Origin: Ruminococcus sp. NK3A76
GTDB lineage: Bacteria > Bacillota > Clostridia > Oscillospirales > Ruminococcaceae
Assembly (NCBI RefSeq): GCF_000686125.1
Contig: NZ_JMMA01000002.1
Span: forward strand, 2,356,001 to 2,420,000
Direction: 5' to 3'
DNA: 64,000 bases
Shown: positions 42,173 through 52,727 of the stretch, one piece after another
Numbering within the stretch: position 1 is the first letter of the stretch
How the letters are laid out: every line of letters starts with the position of its first letter
Translations under genes and position numbers: made by a program
The notes under the pieces: generated by a model
What the model was told of the DNA's origin: nothing
The model's input: only the letters and a program-made list of their open reading frames with translations
Databases searched by the model: none

Positions 42173-42872
42173 AGTCATTCACCCCAAACAGCAGCGTCAG
42201 CGCCATGTGCTTCTGATAGACCGGCGACTCTAAGCGCTGCGCCTCGCCCTCGTTTGATAAAAAGCCGCACTCGGCCATTACCATCGGGCACTTCGCATTG
42301 TCAAGCAGGAAAAGCTCGTCGCCGACCGGCTTTGTCTCACGCTCATTCTCGGGCTGTAGGGTGCTCACCACCCTGCTCTTTATCGCCTCGGCAAGTGCGT
42401 GCGACTGCTCGTTCTTTTTTGAGTAAAACATCTGAGCGCCGCTGTACTTTTGGTCGGTGAACTGGTTCTGGTGAATGGATACCGCCACGGCGTTGTCGTA
42501 GCCGTTGATTATCGCAAGGCGGTTGTCCATGTCAGACTTTTTCTGCTTCGAGAGCCCTGTCACCCCCTCGTCGTGGATCGACACATCGCTCTCCCTCGTG
42601 CAGATGACGTCATAGCCCATGAGTGCTGCCGTGTCTCGCATAGTCTGTGCGATGCTCAGGTTTATCCCCTTTTCCGGCGTGCCGTCAACGCTCACGCAGC
42701 CGCCGTCAGCACCGCCGTGGCCTGCATCAAGTATAAGCACCGGCCGCTCAAACGCAGTCGATACCACCCCTGCCGACACAGGGCTTGCAGGCTGCTCGTC
42801 TGAGAACACCGCCGCTGCGCATATGCACACTATCGCCCCGAAAAGCATGAAAAGCTGTCCTTTTTTCTTCAA
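42153..42872 (-). CDS. cwlD: N-acetylmuramoyl-L-alanine amidase, CwlD-like (spore cortex)
   Basis: CwlD removes stem peptides so that muramic lactam can form in the spore cortex. A 239-residue Amidase_3 protein with an N-terminal signal or anchor (about 5-24). Zinc ligands and catalytic Glu are His52 (DAGHGGADGG), Glu67 (EKGINL), His134 (SIHQNQF) and Glu201 (AECGFLSN). EKGINL and the short single-domain layout are typical of CwlD rather than of cell-separation amidases. Together with sigK this points to a spore former. The 3' end runs into a heptad array. No GerD or PdaA gene is near. Confidence 0.8.
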   Translation of the reverse strand: MKKKGQLFMLFGAIVCICAAAVFSDEQPASPVSAGVVSTAFERPVLILDAGHGGADGGCVSVDGTPEKGINLSIAQTMRDTAALMGYDVICTRESDVSIHDEGVTGLSKQKKSDMDNRLAIINGYDNAVAVSIHQNQFTDQKYSGAQMFYSKKNEQSHALAEAIKSRVVSTLQPENERETKPVGDELFLLDNAKCPMVMAECGFLSNEGEAQRLESPVYQKHMALTLLFGVNDYISVNR

Positions 42873-42944
42873 GATATATCACTCTCCCGGTATGGTTTGT
42901 ACATCTTATGCGAGGATATGCGTGAATATTACTGCGATATATCA

Positions 42945-42973
42945 TTGACCTGCGCCTTTGCTGCTGTTATAAT
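42945..42973 (+). promoter_or_regulatory. Promoter of the oxidoreductase gene
   Basis: TTGACC (42945-42950), 17 bp, TATAAT (42968-42973), 25 bp before ATG 42999. Confidence 0.7.
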
Positions 42974-42998
42974 AGTTATAACAAGAGGAGGCGGTCAT

Positions 42999-43985
42999 AT
43001 GAAAATAGTAAACTGGGCGATAATCGGCACAGGGCGCATTGCCCACACCTTTGCAGAGTCTCTGCACGGCACCGAGGGGGCAAGGCTTTACGCTGTCGGC
43101 TCACGCACGCTTTCAAAGGCGCAGGCTTTTGCCGATGAGTTCGGCTTTGAAAAGGCCTACGGCAGCTACGACGAGCTTGTCAGAGACAGCAGGATAGATG
43201 TCGTGTATATCGCAACACCCATGTCAAGCCACTATAAAGACACGATGCTCTGCCTTGATAACGGGCTGAATGTCCTTTGCGAAAAGTCCGCCGCACTGAG
43301 CTTGTCCGAGCTTGACGAGATGCTTGCAAAGGCCGCAGACAAGGGGCTTTTCTTTATGGAGGCCATGTGGATGAAGTGCCGCCCCGTCTACCTCAAAGCG
43401 CTTGACTGGGTAAGGACAGGCAGGATAGGCACGCCGCAGTTTTTAAAGGCCGACTTCAACAACCTCGTAAAGTACGACCGCAGCGACAGGCTGTTCGCTC
43501 CCGAATGCGGCGGCGGTGCGCTGCTTGACCTGTCGGTTTATCCGCTGACCTTTGCGCTTGACTTCTTAGGTGCGCAGCCTGAGAATATAACGACCTACGC
43601 CCACATCGGCAAGGACGGCGTTGACCTTTCTAACACCATCCTATTAAAATATGAAACCGCCTATGCCGATATCAGCGCCGGCTTCGAGGTGCCTGCTATC
43701 AACCGTGCGGTCATCTCTGGCGACAAGGGCAGCATAGTTTTTGCCGACTGGTTCTTCTGCTGCTGCGAGGTGAGCCTTTACGATAGTGAAACAAACCTCG
43801 TCGAAAAAAGCGAGATACCAAACGAAGTAAACGGCTATGAGTACGAGATAAGAGAAGTCCACCGCTGCCTGGAGCACGGGCTTATCGAGAGCAGCCTTGT
43901 GCCGCACTCATCGACAAGGGCTGTCATGAAGATAATGGACGAATGCCGCACACGCTGGGGCATGAAGTTCCCGGGGGAAAACTAA
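42999..43985 (+). CDS. Gfo/Idh/MocA-family oxidoreductase
   Basis: A 328-residue NAD(P)-dependent dehydrogenase. The Rossmann start VNWAIIGTGRIAHTFAE and the EKSAALSLSELDEM segment (EK-P/S-A pattern with the catalytic Lys) are typical, and FMEAMWMKCRPVY is characteristic of the dihydrodiol dehydrogenase-like branch. I chose ATG 42999 since AGAGGAGGCGG lies just before it; the frame continues upstream through the promoter. The substrate is probably a sugar or cyclic alcohol, not deducible here. Single gene with its own promoter and terminator. Confidence 0.88.
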   Translation: MKIVNWAIIGTGRIAHTFAESLHGTEGARLYAVGSRTLSKAQAFADEFGFEKAYGSYDELVRDSRIDVVYIATPMSSHYKDTMLCLDNGLNVLCEKSAALSLSELDEMLAKAADKGLFFMEAMWMKCRPVYLKALDWVRTGRIGTPQFLKADFNNLVKYDRSDRLFAPECGGGALLDLSVYPLTFALDFLGAQPENITTYAHIGKDGVDLSNTILLKYETAYADISAGFEVPAINRAVISGDKGSIVFADWFFCCCEVSLYDSETNLVEKSEIPNEVNGYEYEIREVHRCLEHGLIESSLVPHSSTRAVMKIMDECRTRWGMKFPGEN

Positions 43986-44056
43986 GAAAAGCGCCGGCTT
44001 TGTAAATCTAAGGTTTACTGAACCGGCTAAAAGAATATAGAATAAATAATAAAGTT

Positions 44057-44098
44057 ATTGTGTCTTATCAGAGAAAGCCGATAAGACACAATGTTTTT
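44057..44098 (+). terminator. Terminator of the oxidoreductase gene
   Basis: A 13-bp stem, ATTGTGTCTTATC with GATAAGACACAAT, then GTTTTTTG. Confidence 0.85.
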
Positions 44099-44103
44099 TG
44101 AAG

Positions 44104-44165
44104 ATCATCGCCAAAGGCGATACCTTTATTATTCATTACTCTTTATTCTTTATTATTTCTTATTT
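44104..44165. repeat. Repeat island F
   Basis: Hairpin ATCGCCAAAGGCGAT followed by degenerate ATTCTTT/ATTATTT heptads. Sits between the two convergent transcripts. Confidence 0.55.
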
Positions 44166-44169
44166 TAGA

Positions 44170-44202
44170 ATTGGCGGCAATGACAAAGTCATTACCGCCA
44201 AT
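44170..44202 (-). terminator. Strong hairpin at the end of the ATP synthase operon
   Basis: ATTGGCGGCAATGAC pairs with GTCATTACCGCCAAT (one mismatch, 3-base loop), 8 bp after the atpC stop. On the minus strand the following tract is TTCTAAAATAAG, poor in T, so it may be a processing or pausing hairpin as much as a terminator. Confidence 0.6.
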
Positions 44203-44209
44203 GCGCACT

Positions 44210-44617
44210 TTATTTTCCGCCCGAAACGGTGAGTCTGTTGAGCGCACGTTTGAGCTTCTGCTCGGCACGCTCGAACTCCTTCTGGCTTTTTTGCTCTCTG
44301 ATGCGCCTTTCAGCGTCCTCTTTTGAGCGTTTTGCCCTTTCAACGTCTATCTCATCAGCCCACTCGACAGCCGATGCCACAACGACGCATTCGCTGTTGC
44401 GCACCTTTATCATGCCTGCCGAAATAGCCGCCACACGGAAAGTCCCGTCCTCCTGCATGACCTTCAAAGGCGAAGCCACAAGGTTTGCAGCGTAGGGTGT
44501 GTGCCCTGCAAGTATGCCGACATTTCCTGCCGGTGTCTTGGCTATGAGCTGCTGTGTCTCGCCCTCGAAGAAGGTCTTTTCGGGCGTTATAATCTTTAGC
44601 TTAAAAGGTTTCATCAC
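44210..44617 (-). CDS. atpC: ATP synthase F1 subunit epsilon
   Basis: The epsilon subunit sits in the central stalk and can hold the enzyme in an inactive state. The 135-residue protein has the N-terminal beta-sandwich (FKLKIITPEKTFFEGETQQL, GNVGILAGHTPYAANL) and a long C-terminal helical hairpin rich in Arg and Glu (VERAKRSKEDAERRIREQKS). Last gene of the operon, 11 bp after atpD. Confidence 0.93.
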   Translation of the reverse strand: MMKPFKLKIITPEKTFFEGETQQLIAKTPAGNVGILAGHTPYAANLVASPLKVMQEDGTFRVAAISAGMIKVRNSECVVVASAVEWADEIDVERAKRSKEDAERRIREQKSQKEFERAEQKLKRALNRLTVSGGK

Positions 44618-44628
44618 AGCTTCTCCCG

Positions 44629-46044
<1,416 letters not shown>

Positions 46045-46045
46045 T

Positions 46046-46234
46046 TATAATGCATAATGCTTAATGCATAATGCATAATTGTGGTATCGGCTTACGCCGA
46101 TATATGGCCATTCGGCCAACCGCCTAACGGCGGCATTTGTAAATTGATATTTTGCGGCGCAGCCGCTTTAAAATCCGTCCTGCGCAGCAGGACACCTTCA
46201 TTATGCATTATGCATTATGCATTATGCATTGATC
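46046..46234. repeat. Repeat island G, inside the ATP synthase operon
   Basis: ATGCATA heptads at 46049-46079 and their reverse complement at 46196-46231, so the island has inverted ends. Inside: hairpin CGGCTTACGCCG, hairpin GGCCATTCGGCC, hairpin CCGCCTAACGGCGG, GCGGCGCAGCCGC, and GTCCTGCGCAGCAGGAC. Located between atpG and atpD. Confidence 0.9.
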
Positions 46235-46236
46235 TA

Positions 46237-47103
46237 TCATTCTTCCCTCAGCGAGCCCGAAGCTATCTCCGTCAGCTCCTGAGTTATCTGACCCTGTCTT
46301 GCTCTGTTGTACATCAGCGAGAGGTTTGCTATCATCTCGTCGGCGTTGTCTGATGCAGACTCCATAGCAGTTCGCCTTGCCGCCTGCTCTGACGCAAACG
46401 AGTCAACAGTTGCCGCATAGATCATACCCGATATGTACTGGGGTATAAGCCCGTCGAATACCTCCTCGGGCGAGGGGTCGTATATCATAAGCGACTTCTT
46501 TTCTCCGCTGCCGCTTATCATCTGTTTTACAGGAAGTATCGGCATGAACACCGGCTCCTGAGTCAGCGCCGAAACGAAGGTCGTGTAAACAAGCTCCACC
46601 CTGTCAAACTCGCCCATACGGAAGCGCAGTATTATGTTTTCCGCAATGTCGAGCGAATCGTACACGTTAAGGCTCTCAGCTATGCCGGGGTATTCATCGA
46701 GCACCTCGAAGTCACGCTTCCTGAAATACTCGACCGCCTTCTTGCCAATAGTTATGACCTTGACTGTAAAGCCTTCATTCTTGTGCTCGTTAGCCTTTTC
46801 AAGTGCGAGCTTCAGGACGTTGTTGTTAAAGCCGCCTGCAAGCCCTCTGTCACCTGCGATAACTACCATAAGAATAGTTTTGAGCACTTCCTTTTTGGTG
46901 TATATCGAGCTGAAAACATGATCTCTCGAAACATCGGCCATTGTGTCATACACTGCCGCAAAGAAAGGCTGCGCAGCAAGCGCCCTTTCCTTGGCACGCC
47001 TCAGCTTTGACGAAGCCACCAGCTCCATAGCCTTGGTTATCTGCCTTGTACTCTCAACGCTTTTTATACGGCGCTTAACGTCCTTCATATTTGCCGTTGC
47101 CAT
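46237..47103 (-). CDS. atpG: ATP synthase F1 subunit gamma
   Basis: The central rotor shaft. The 288-residue protein starts MATANMKDVKRRIKSVESTR and QITKAMELVASSKLRRA, and ends NLMYNRARQGQITQELTEI-like (SLMYNRARQGQ), the conserved terminal helices that turn inside the alpha/beta ring. The end lies 3 bp from the repeat island. Order alpha-gamma-beta-epsilon is the standard one. Confidence 0.96.
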   Translation of the reverse strand: MATANMKDVKRRIKSVESTRQITKAMELVASSKLRRAKERALAAQPFFAAVYDTMADVSRDHVFSSIYTKKEVLKTILMVVIAGDRGLAGGFNNNVLKLALEKANEHKNEGFTVKVITIGKKAVEYFRKRDFEVLDEYPGIAESLNVYDSLDIAENIILRFRMGEFDRVELVYTTFVSALTQEPVFMPILPVKQMISGSGEKKSLMIYDPSPEEVFDGLIPQYISGMIYAATVDSFASEQAARRTAMESASDNADEMIANLSLMYNRARQGQITQELTEIASGSLREE

Positions 47104-47142
47104 ATAAACTTACTCCTTTTGAGTTAAAGGTTATTTATTGTA

Positions 47143-48657
47143 TTACTTGTTCTTAAGGAATTTCTTGATGCACTCGTCAAGTGCCTGCTTAAGCTCTGAC
47201 TCTGTCTCCTCGGAGAGCTCCTTGGTCTCTCTGATATTGCCGGTAACGCTCGGGTGAGCCGACTCTACATAATCAAACAGCTCTGCCTGGAACTCAGCGA
47301 TATCCTCAACTGCTATATCCTTAAGGTAGTTGTTTACCACCGCATAGATTATGAGCACCTGATGCTCTACCTTAAGCGGCGAATTTCTGCCCTGCTTCAG
47401 GACTTCCACGATGCGTTCGCCCTGTGCAAGTCTGTCCTTGGTGTCCTTGTCAAGGTCAGAGCCGAACTGCGAGAAGCTCTGGAGCTCTCGATACTGCGAA
47501 TAGAGCAGCTTAAGCGAGCCTGCGACCTTCTTCATAGCCTTTATCTGAGCCGAGCCGCCGACACGGGATACCGAGATACCCGGGTTTACCGCAGGTCTTA
47601 TACCCGAGAAGAAAAGCTCTGTTTCGAGGAATATCTGACCGTCGGTAATGGATATAACATTTGTCGGGATATATGCGGAAACGTCGCCTGCCTGTGTCTC
47701 GATGATAGGCAGAGCGGTTATCGAGCCGCCGCCGTAGTCCTTGTTGAGGTTGCAGGCACGCTCGAGCAGTCTTGAATGGAGATAGAATACATCGCCGGGG
47801 TAAGCCTCACGTCCTGTAGGACGCTTGAGCAGCAGCGACATGGTTCTGTAAGCCACAGCGTGCTTTGAGAGGTCGTCATAGACACACAGCACGTCCTTGC
47901 CCTGCAGCATGAAATACTCAGCCATAGCAACGCCTGCATAAGGTGCTATATACTGGAGCGGTGCAAGCTCGGAAGCCGTAGCCGATACGACGATAGTGTA
48001 ATCCATAGCGCCTGCCTTGTCGAGCGTTTCAACAACGTTCGCAACAGTCGAGCGCTTCTGGCCTATAGCGACATAAACGCAGATAACGTTCTGCCCCTTC
48101 TGGTTGATTATAGTATCAAGGGCGATAGTCGTCTTACCTGTCTGTCTGTCGCCGATGATAAGCTCACGCTGGCCTCTGCCTATCGGTATCATCGAGTCGA
48201 TAGCCTTGATACCTGTCTGCAGCGGACGGTTTACCGACTGTCTTGTTATGATACCGAAAGCCGGGCTCTCGATAGGTCTTTTTTCGTTTGTAAGTATAGC
48301 GCCCTTGCCGTCGATAGGCTGGCCGAGCGAGTTTACGACACGCCCTAAAAGCTCCTCACCAACGGGAACGGAAACTATATTACCTGTTCTCTTTACCTTG
48401 CTGCCTTCCTTGATGCCCTCGTCGTTACCGAGCAGAACAGTTCCGACAAAATCCTGCTCGAGGTTGAGAGCCATGCCGAAGATGCCTGTTTCAAATTCCA
48501 GCAGCTCACCCGACATACAGTTATCAAGTCCGTGTATCCTTGCTATACCGTCACCGACAGTTACAACAGTACCCGTGTCGGCAAGCTCGAGCTTAGAATG
48601 ATAATTCTTGATCTGTGACTTGATAATGCCGGTTATTTCATCAGGCCGTAAATTCAT
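47143..48657 (-). CDS. atpA: ATP synthase F1 subunit alpha
   Basis: The non-catalytic nucleotide-binding subunit, 504 residues. Typical motifs are [14 protein letters not shown] at the start, the P-loop [13 protein letters not shown], and the signature [17 protein letters not shown]. The gap to atpH is 41 bp. No unusual residues in the P-loop. Confidence 0.97.
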   Translation of the reverse strand: MNLRPDEITGIIKSQIKNYHSKLELADTGTVVTVGDGIARIHGLDNCMSGELLEFETGIFGMALNLEQDFVGTVLLGNDEGIKEGSKVKRTGNIVSVPVGEELLGRVVNSLGQPIDGKGAILTNEKRPIESPAFGIITRQSVNRPLQTGIKAIDSMIPIGRGQRELIIGDRQTGKTTIALDTIINQKGQNVICVYVAIGQKRSTVANVVETLDKAGAMDYTIVVSATASELAPLQYIAPYAGVAMAEYFMLQGKDVLCVYDDLSKHAVAYRTMSLLLKRPTGREAYPGDVFYLHSRLLERACNLNKDYGGGSITALPIIETQAGDVSAYIPTNVISITDGQIFLETELFFSGIRPAVNPGISVSRVGGSAQIKAMKKVAGSLKLLYSQYRELQSFSQFGSDLDKDTKDRLAQGERIVEVLKQGRNSPLKVEHQVLIIYAVVNNYLKDIAVEDIAEFQAELFDYVESAHPSVTGNIRETKELSEETESELKQALDECIKKFLKNK

Positions 48658-48698
48658 AATCTGATCAATGCCTTTCGTTATATTTTTTATGCAATAAA

Positions 48699-49241
48699 CT
48701 ATGCAATATATGAGTCAATGCTCTTTCTAAGATCATCGAGCCTCTTTCTCAGCGAGCCGTCGATCTCCGAGTCGGAATATCTGACTATGATACCGCCGAT
48801 TATCGACTTATCGACTTTCTTGTTTATAAGCACCGTCTTGCCCGACTGTGCTTCGAGCTTTGCTCTGAGCTTCTGTTCGAGCTTGTCGCTGATAGGCTCC
48901 GAGGTGACCACCTCGACCTCCATGATGCCCTTGCTGTCATTGTACAGCCCGTGGAAAACGTCGTATATCTTATCAAAATACCTGACTCTCCCGTGGTCTG
49001 CCAAAACATTTAAGAAGTTGAAGGTGTTTTCGCTCACCCTGCCCCCGAAAATGCTCTTTATGACATCGTGCTTGTCTCCCTCGCCCATAGACGGCGACGA
49101 GAGCAGCTGTATAAGCTCATCATTGTCATCAAAAATGACTTTGAGCGCCTTAAGCTCTTCAAAAGTATCCTCTAAGGTCTTCTGCTCGACACTCAGCTCA
49201 AACAGAGCATCAGCGTAGACCTTCTCTACCGACTGTGCCAT
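48699..49241 (-). CDS. atpH: ATP synthase F1 subunit delta
   Basis: Delta links the F1 head to the b-subunit stalk. The 180-residue protein starts with the family's helical bundle ([18 protein letters not shown]) and ends in the conserved [20 protein letters not shown]. It overlaps atpF by one base (49241), so the two are translationally coupled. Confidence 0.94.
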   Translation of the reverse strand: MAQSVEKVYADALFELSVEQKTLEDTFEELKALKVIFDDNDELIQLLSSPSMGEGDKHDVIKSIFGGRVSENTFNFLNVLADHGRVRYFDKIYDVFHGLYNDSKGIMEVEVVTSEPISDKLEQKLRAKLEAQSGKTVLINKKVDKSIIGGIIVRYSDSEIDGSLRKRLDDLRKSIDSYIA

Positions 49242-49756
49242 TACAGATCACCTACACTGTCAATAAAGTTCTCGATAAGTCTCTCGTTATCGGCAGAGCT
49301 TACCTCCTTCTCGACCACCTTAGCTGCTGCGCCGAGGGCAATATCAGTGATCTCGTCCTTTATCTGATTGACTGCGATCTTCTTTTCACGCTCTATCTGA
49401 TCGTGTGCATTGTCAACGATAGCCCTTGCCTCGTTCTTGGCATCTGCGATTATCTCATCAGAGCGCACCTGAGCTTTCTTGGTGGCTTCTCTTACTATCT
49501 CAGCGCTTTCTTCCTTAGCGCCTTCGAGCTTGTGAGAATACTCCTCTTCGAGTGCCTTTGCATTTTCCTTTGCCTCGTCAGCTTCCTTGTAGGTATTCTC
49601 GACCTCAGCCTTGCGTGAATCGAGCACCTTGTTGACAGGCTTGAACAAAAAGTGCTTAAGCACTAAAAACAGTATCAGCAGATTGAGCCAAGTAGGGATC
49701 AGCGTCGCAAGATCAATGCTCAGAAAATCAGTCACATTACCTGCTGCATAAAGCAT
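49241..49756 (-). CDS. atpF: ATP synthase F0 subunit b
   Basis: The peripheral stalk subunit. One N-terminal membrane segment (about 14-35, LATLIPTWLNLLILFLVLKH) and then a long charged helix with the typical KPVNKVLDSRKAEVENTYKE start. Length 171. It lies between atpE and atpH in the standard order. Confidence 0.95.
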   Translation of the reverse strand: MLYAAGNVTDFLSIDLATLIPTWLNLLILFLVLKHFLFKPVNKVLDSRKAEVENTYKEADEAKENAKALEEEYSHKLEGAKEESAEIVREATKKAQVRSDEIIADAKNEARAIVDNAHDQIEREKKIAVNQIKDEITDIALGAAAKVVEKEVSSADNERLIENFIDSVGDL

Positions 49757-49794
49757 TTATATCCCTCCGAACGTCAGTTTACTTTGTCTTTTTA

Positions 49795-50500
<706 letters not shown>

Positions 50501-50507
50501 CAGCGCT

Positions 50508-51230
50508 TCAATCTTTCCCTGCCGCTACGTTTACCATAGTCAGCATCGAGAAGATGTAGGCCTGTATAGTGCCTGAGAACAGGTCGAAGTATACAGACAG
50601 CACTGCCGGGATACCTACCTGGAACACGTTGAATGCCCACGAGCCGGCTGCGAACGAAAGGCCTATTGCCTGCGACAGCGAGCCCAGAGCTCCGTAGAGA
50701 AGGCCTGAGATGACCATACCGCCGGCGATGTTGCCGAACAGACGGAACGCCATAGATGCAGGCGTTGCTATCTCGCTTATGATATTAAGGGGCATCATAA
50801 AGCCTATCGGCGAGAAGAAGCCCTTTATGTAGCCGCCGAAGCCGTGATACTTTATCTTTGTGTAGGTTATCATTGCGAATGTGATGATAGCCATGCCGAG
50901 TGTCGTGTTAAAGTCAGCCGTTACCGAGCGCAGACCCACAAGGCTGATGAGCGAGCCCAGCAGAGCATACAGCAACAGAGCGCCTATGTACGGTGCATAG
51001 CCCATCATATCCTCTCCCATGTTGCTGCGCACCATGTTGTTGACAAACTTCACCATTTCCTCAGCTATGACCTGCCTTTTAGTGTCAGGCACCTTTTTGA
51101 GGCTGCTCGTGAGCACCTTGCACAGCACAAACACTATAGCAATGACCAGCCAGCCCATGACGACTGTCTCGGTGCAGTGCCAGCCGAATATCTCAAATAC
51201 GACCTTAGGACCCTGTCCTACTCCGTCCAT
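50508..51230 (-). CDS. atpB: ATP synthase F0 subunit a
   Basis: The stator channel subunit, 240 residues with about five to six membrane helices. The essential Arg is in SMAFRLFGNIAGG (about residue 165). The segment GFFSPIGFMMPLNIISEIATP is typical. RBS region is short and the gene begins 3 bp after the atpI-like gene. With the c subunit it forms the ion path; the a-subunit alone does not show ion choice. Confidence 0.95.
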   Translation of the reverse strand: MDGVGQGPKVVFEIFGWHCTETVVMGWLVIAIVFVLCKVLTSSLKKVPDTKRQVIAEEMVKFVNNMVRSNMGEDMMGYAPYIGALLLYALLGSLISLVGLRSVTADFNTTLGMAIITFAMITYTKIKYHGFGGYIKGFFSPIGFMMPLNIISEIATPASMAFRLFGNIAGGMVISGLLYGALGSLSQAIGLSFAAGSWAFNVFQVGIPAVLSVYFDLFSGTIQAYIFSMLTMVNVAAGKD

Positions 51231-51232
51231 AA

Positions 51233-51655
51233 CTAATCCTTCTTTCTTAAGAGCCCGTCAAGGCCCAGCAGTATTTTAGGAAAGAGCTGCGGCATGAGCA
51301 CGCCGACAAAGCTCATAGATCCAAACCATAAAGACACCGCCCCGAGCATGAACAGCCCGAAGAACCTGTAAAGATAGCAGCGCACCATCATAGCCTTGGC
51401 CTTTTTGATATCCTTACAGCCGGCGGCGTATCCGCAGGTGCGTGCAAGGTATATAAGGCAGGCGCAGGCATAGACATACCCCACGGCAAAGCCCGGGATC
51501 TCCCGCCAGTCCCTCGTGATAAGAAGGCTCAGGACAAGGCAGACGGCTGTCATAATGCCCATTTTAGGTATCAGCGAGAGAACTATCTCACCTATACCGC
51601 TTTTATCAAGTGCCGGTGTTCCGAGCAAGCGCTTAAGCATATTTTTCAAACCCAT
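51233..51655 (-). CDS. AtpI-like membrane protein, first gene of the ATP synthase operon
   Basis: A small membrane protein (about 140 residues from ATG 51655; upstream GTG and TTG starts are possible) with four hydrophobic segments (about 32-48, 56-72, 95-115 and 116-130). Position just before atpB and topology match AtpI, which helps assemble the c-ring. Sequence similarity to known AtpI is weak by eye, so the name is by context. Confidence 0.6.
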   Translation of the reverse strand: MGLKNMLKRLLGTPALDKSGIGEIVLSLIPKMGIMTAVCLVLSLLITRDWREIPGFAVGYVYACACLIYLARTCGYAAGCKDIKKAKAMMVRCYLYRFFGLFMLGAVSLWFGSMSFVGVLMPQLFPKILLGLDGLLRKKD

Positions 51656-51715
51656 CACGCCCAATCGGAAATTTGACTAATATCAAACAAGATACAGTCA
51701 TACAATCATAAATAG

Positions 51716-51724
51716 ATTATATCA
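51716..51724 (-). promoter_or_regulatory. Possible extended -10 promoter of the ATP synthase operon
   Basis: TGATATAAT on the minus strand (TATAAT = 51716-51721 plus TGN) lies about 60 bp before the first gene. No clear -35 box. Confidence 0.45.
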
Positions 51725-51888
51725 CATTTGGCGAAGATTTTAAAGTACAATTGAAGATTATATACATTTTATTTACATTTATTACACATCTTGGAAATGT
51801 TTATCATATGCATAAACTCAGCAAACAAGCAGATAATAAAATCGGTCATAACCAAACACCAAATTTCAAGAAAAGGAATGAGACTACG

Positions 51889-52146
51889 ATGAAGAAGCTA
51901 TTAGCATTCATTCTCAGTGCAGCGGCAATAGCTGCGATAACGACAGGCTGCTCGGCGACTGACGGTGACGTAGACGCAGGCAATGGTGCAGGTGCCGGCA
52001 CAACGACCACCACGACCACAAGAAGCAGGACAGACCGCAGCGACGGCCACGGCTCGTCAAGCGGCGAGATAAGCGACGACATCGCCGACGGCATCAACGA
52101 CGGTCTTGACAAGACCGAGAGCGTTGTTGACGACATCCTGAAGTAA
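51889..52146 (+). CDS. Small lipoprotein, function unknown
   Basis: An 85-residue exported protein with signal MKKLLAFILSAAAIAAITTGC (lipobox ITTGC) and a low-complexity chain of Gly/Ala, a run of seven Thr, then Ser, Asp and Gly. It ends in an acidic helix (ISDDIADGINDGLDKTESVV). RBS AAAGGA is at 51872-51877, 11 bp before the ATG. A terminator follows. Divergent from the ATP synthase operon. No function can be read from the sequence. Confidence 0.7.
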   Translation: MKKLLAFILSAAAIAAITTGCSATDGDVDAGNGAGAGTTTTTTTRSRTDRSDGHGSSSGEISDDIADGINDGLDKTESVVDDILK

Positions 52147-52150
52147 GAAA

Positions 52151-52179
52151 AAGAGCCTTGCCTTACGCAGGGCTCTTTT
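52151..52179 (+). terminator. Terminator of the small lipoprotein gene
   Basis: AAGAGCCTTGC pairs with GCAGGGCTCTT (bulged), then TTC. Confidence 0.75.
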
Positions 52180-52672
52180 CAGTTAACAGTTAACAGGTAA
52201 CAGGTAACAGTTGTGGTGTCGGCTTACGCCGACGAGATGCCCATTCGGGCAGAAACGCTGCGCTCAGTGAATAGTGAATAGTGAATAGTGAAGAATGAAT
52301 AATTGAAGGCAAGTCCGAAGGAGCTGTCTTCTTCGTCTTCGTCGTCCTTGTCGTAAATGTCGTGGCATACCGAAGGGGGTGAGCGGCAGCTTCGCTGACG
52401 CAGGGGGGCGACCGGAAAGCCCCCCTACCGTAGCGTGAGGATAGTGAGAGACTACCCTTTTAGCTAAATCGTGGGGTCGGTTTGCCTTCAAGGGAGCACT
52501 CTCGCTCCCAAGGGGTACACCGAGGGGCTTTCGAGCCGACCTTGTAGGCTCATGCGCCACCTCGACCCTTCGGTTCGCCGCCTTCGGCGGCTCTGCCCGA
52601 ATGGGCATAAGCGGCGTAAGCCGCACATCAACTGTTACCTGTTACCTGTTACCTGTTACCTGAATATGCGCC
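52180..52672. repeat. Repeat island I with a full CGACCGGAAAG module
   Basis: AACAGTT/AACAGGT heptads (52181-52212), hairpins TCGGCTTACGCCGA and GCCCATTCGGGC, GTGAATA heptads (52265-52293), the roughly 205-bp module (52369-52573), further hairpins (GCCGCCTTCGGCGGC, GCCCGAATGGGC and GCGGCGTAAGCCGC) and ACCTGTT heptads (52630-52663) as the inverted end. Confidence 0.9.
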
Positions 52673-52692
52673 TCTCCTTAATTGTGCATCAA

Positions 52693-52719
52693 AAAAGCAG
52701 CCTCCTCGGAGACTGCTTT
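52693..52719 (-). terminator. Terminator of the surface protein gene
   Basis: On the minus strand AAAGCAG pairs with CTGCTTT, followed by TTTG, 9 bp after the stop at 52728. Confidence 0.75.
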
Positions 52720-52727
52720 CTTATTTA

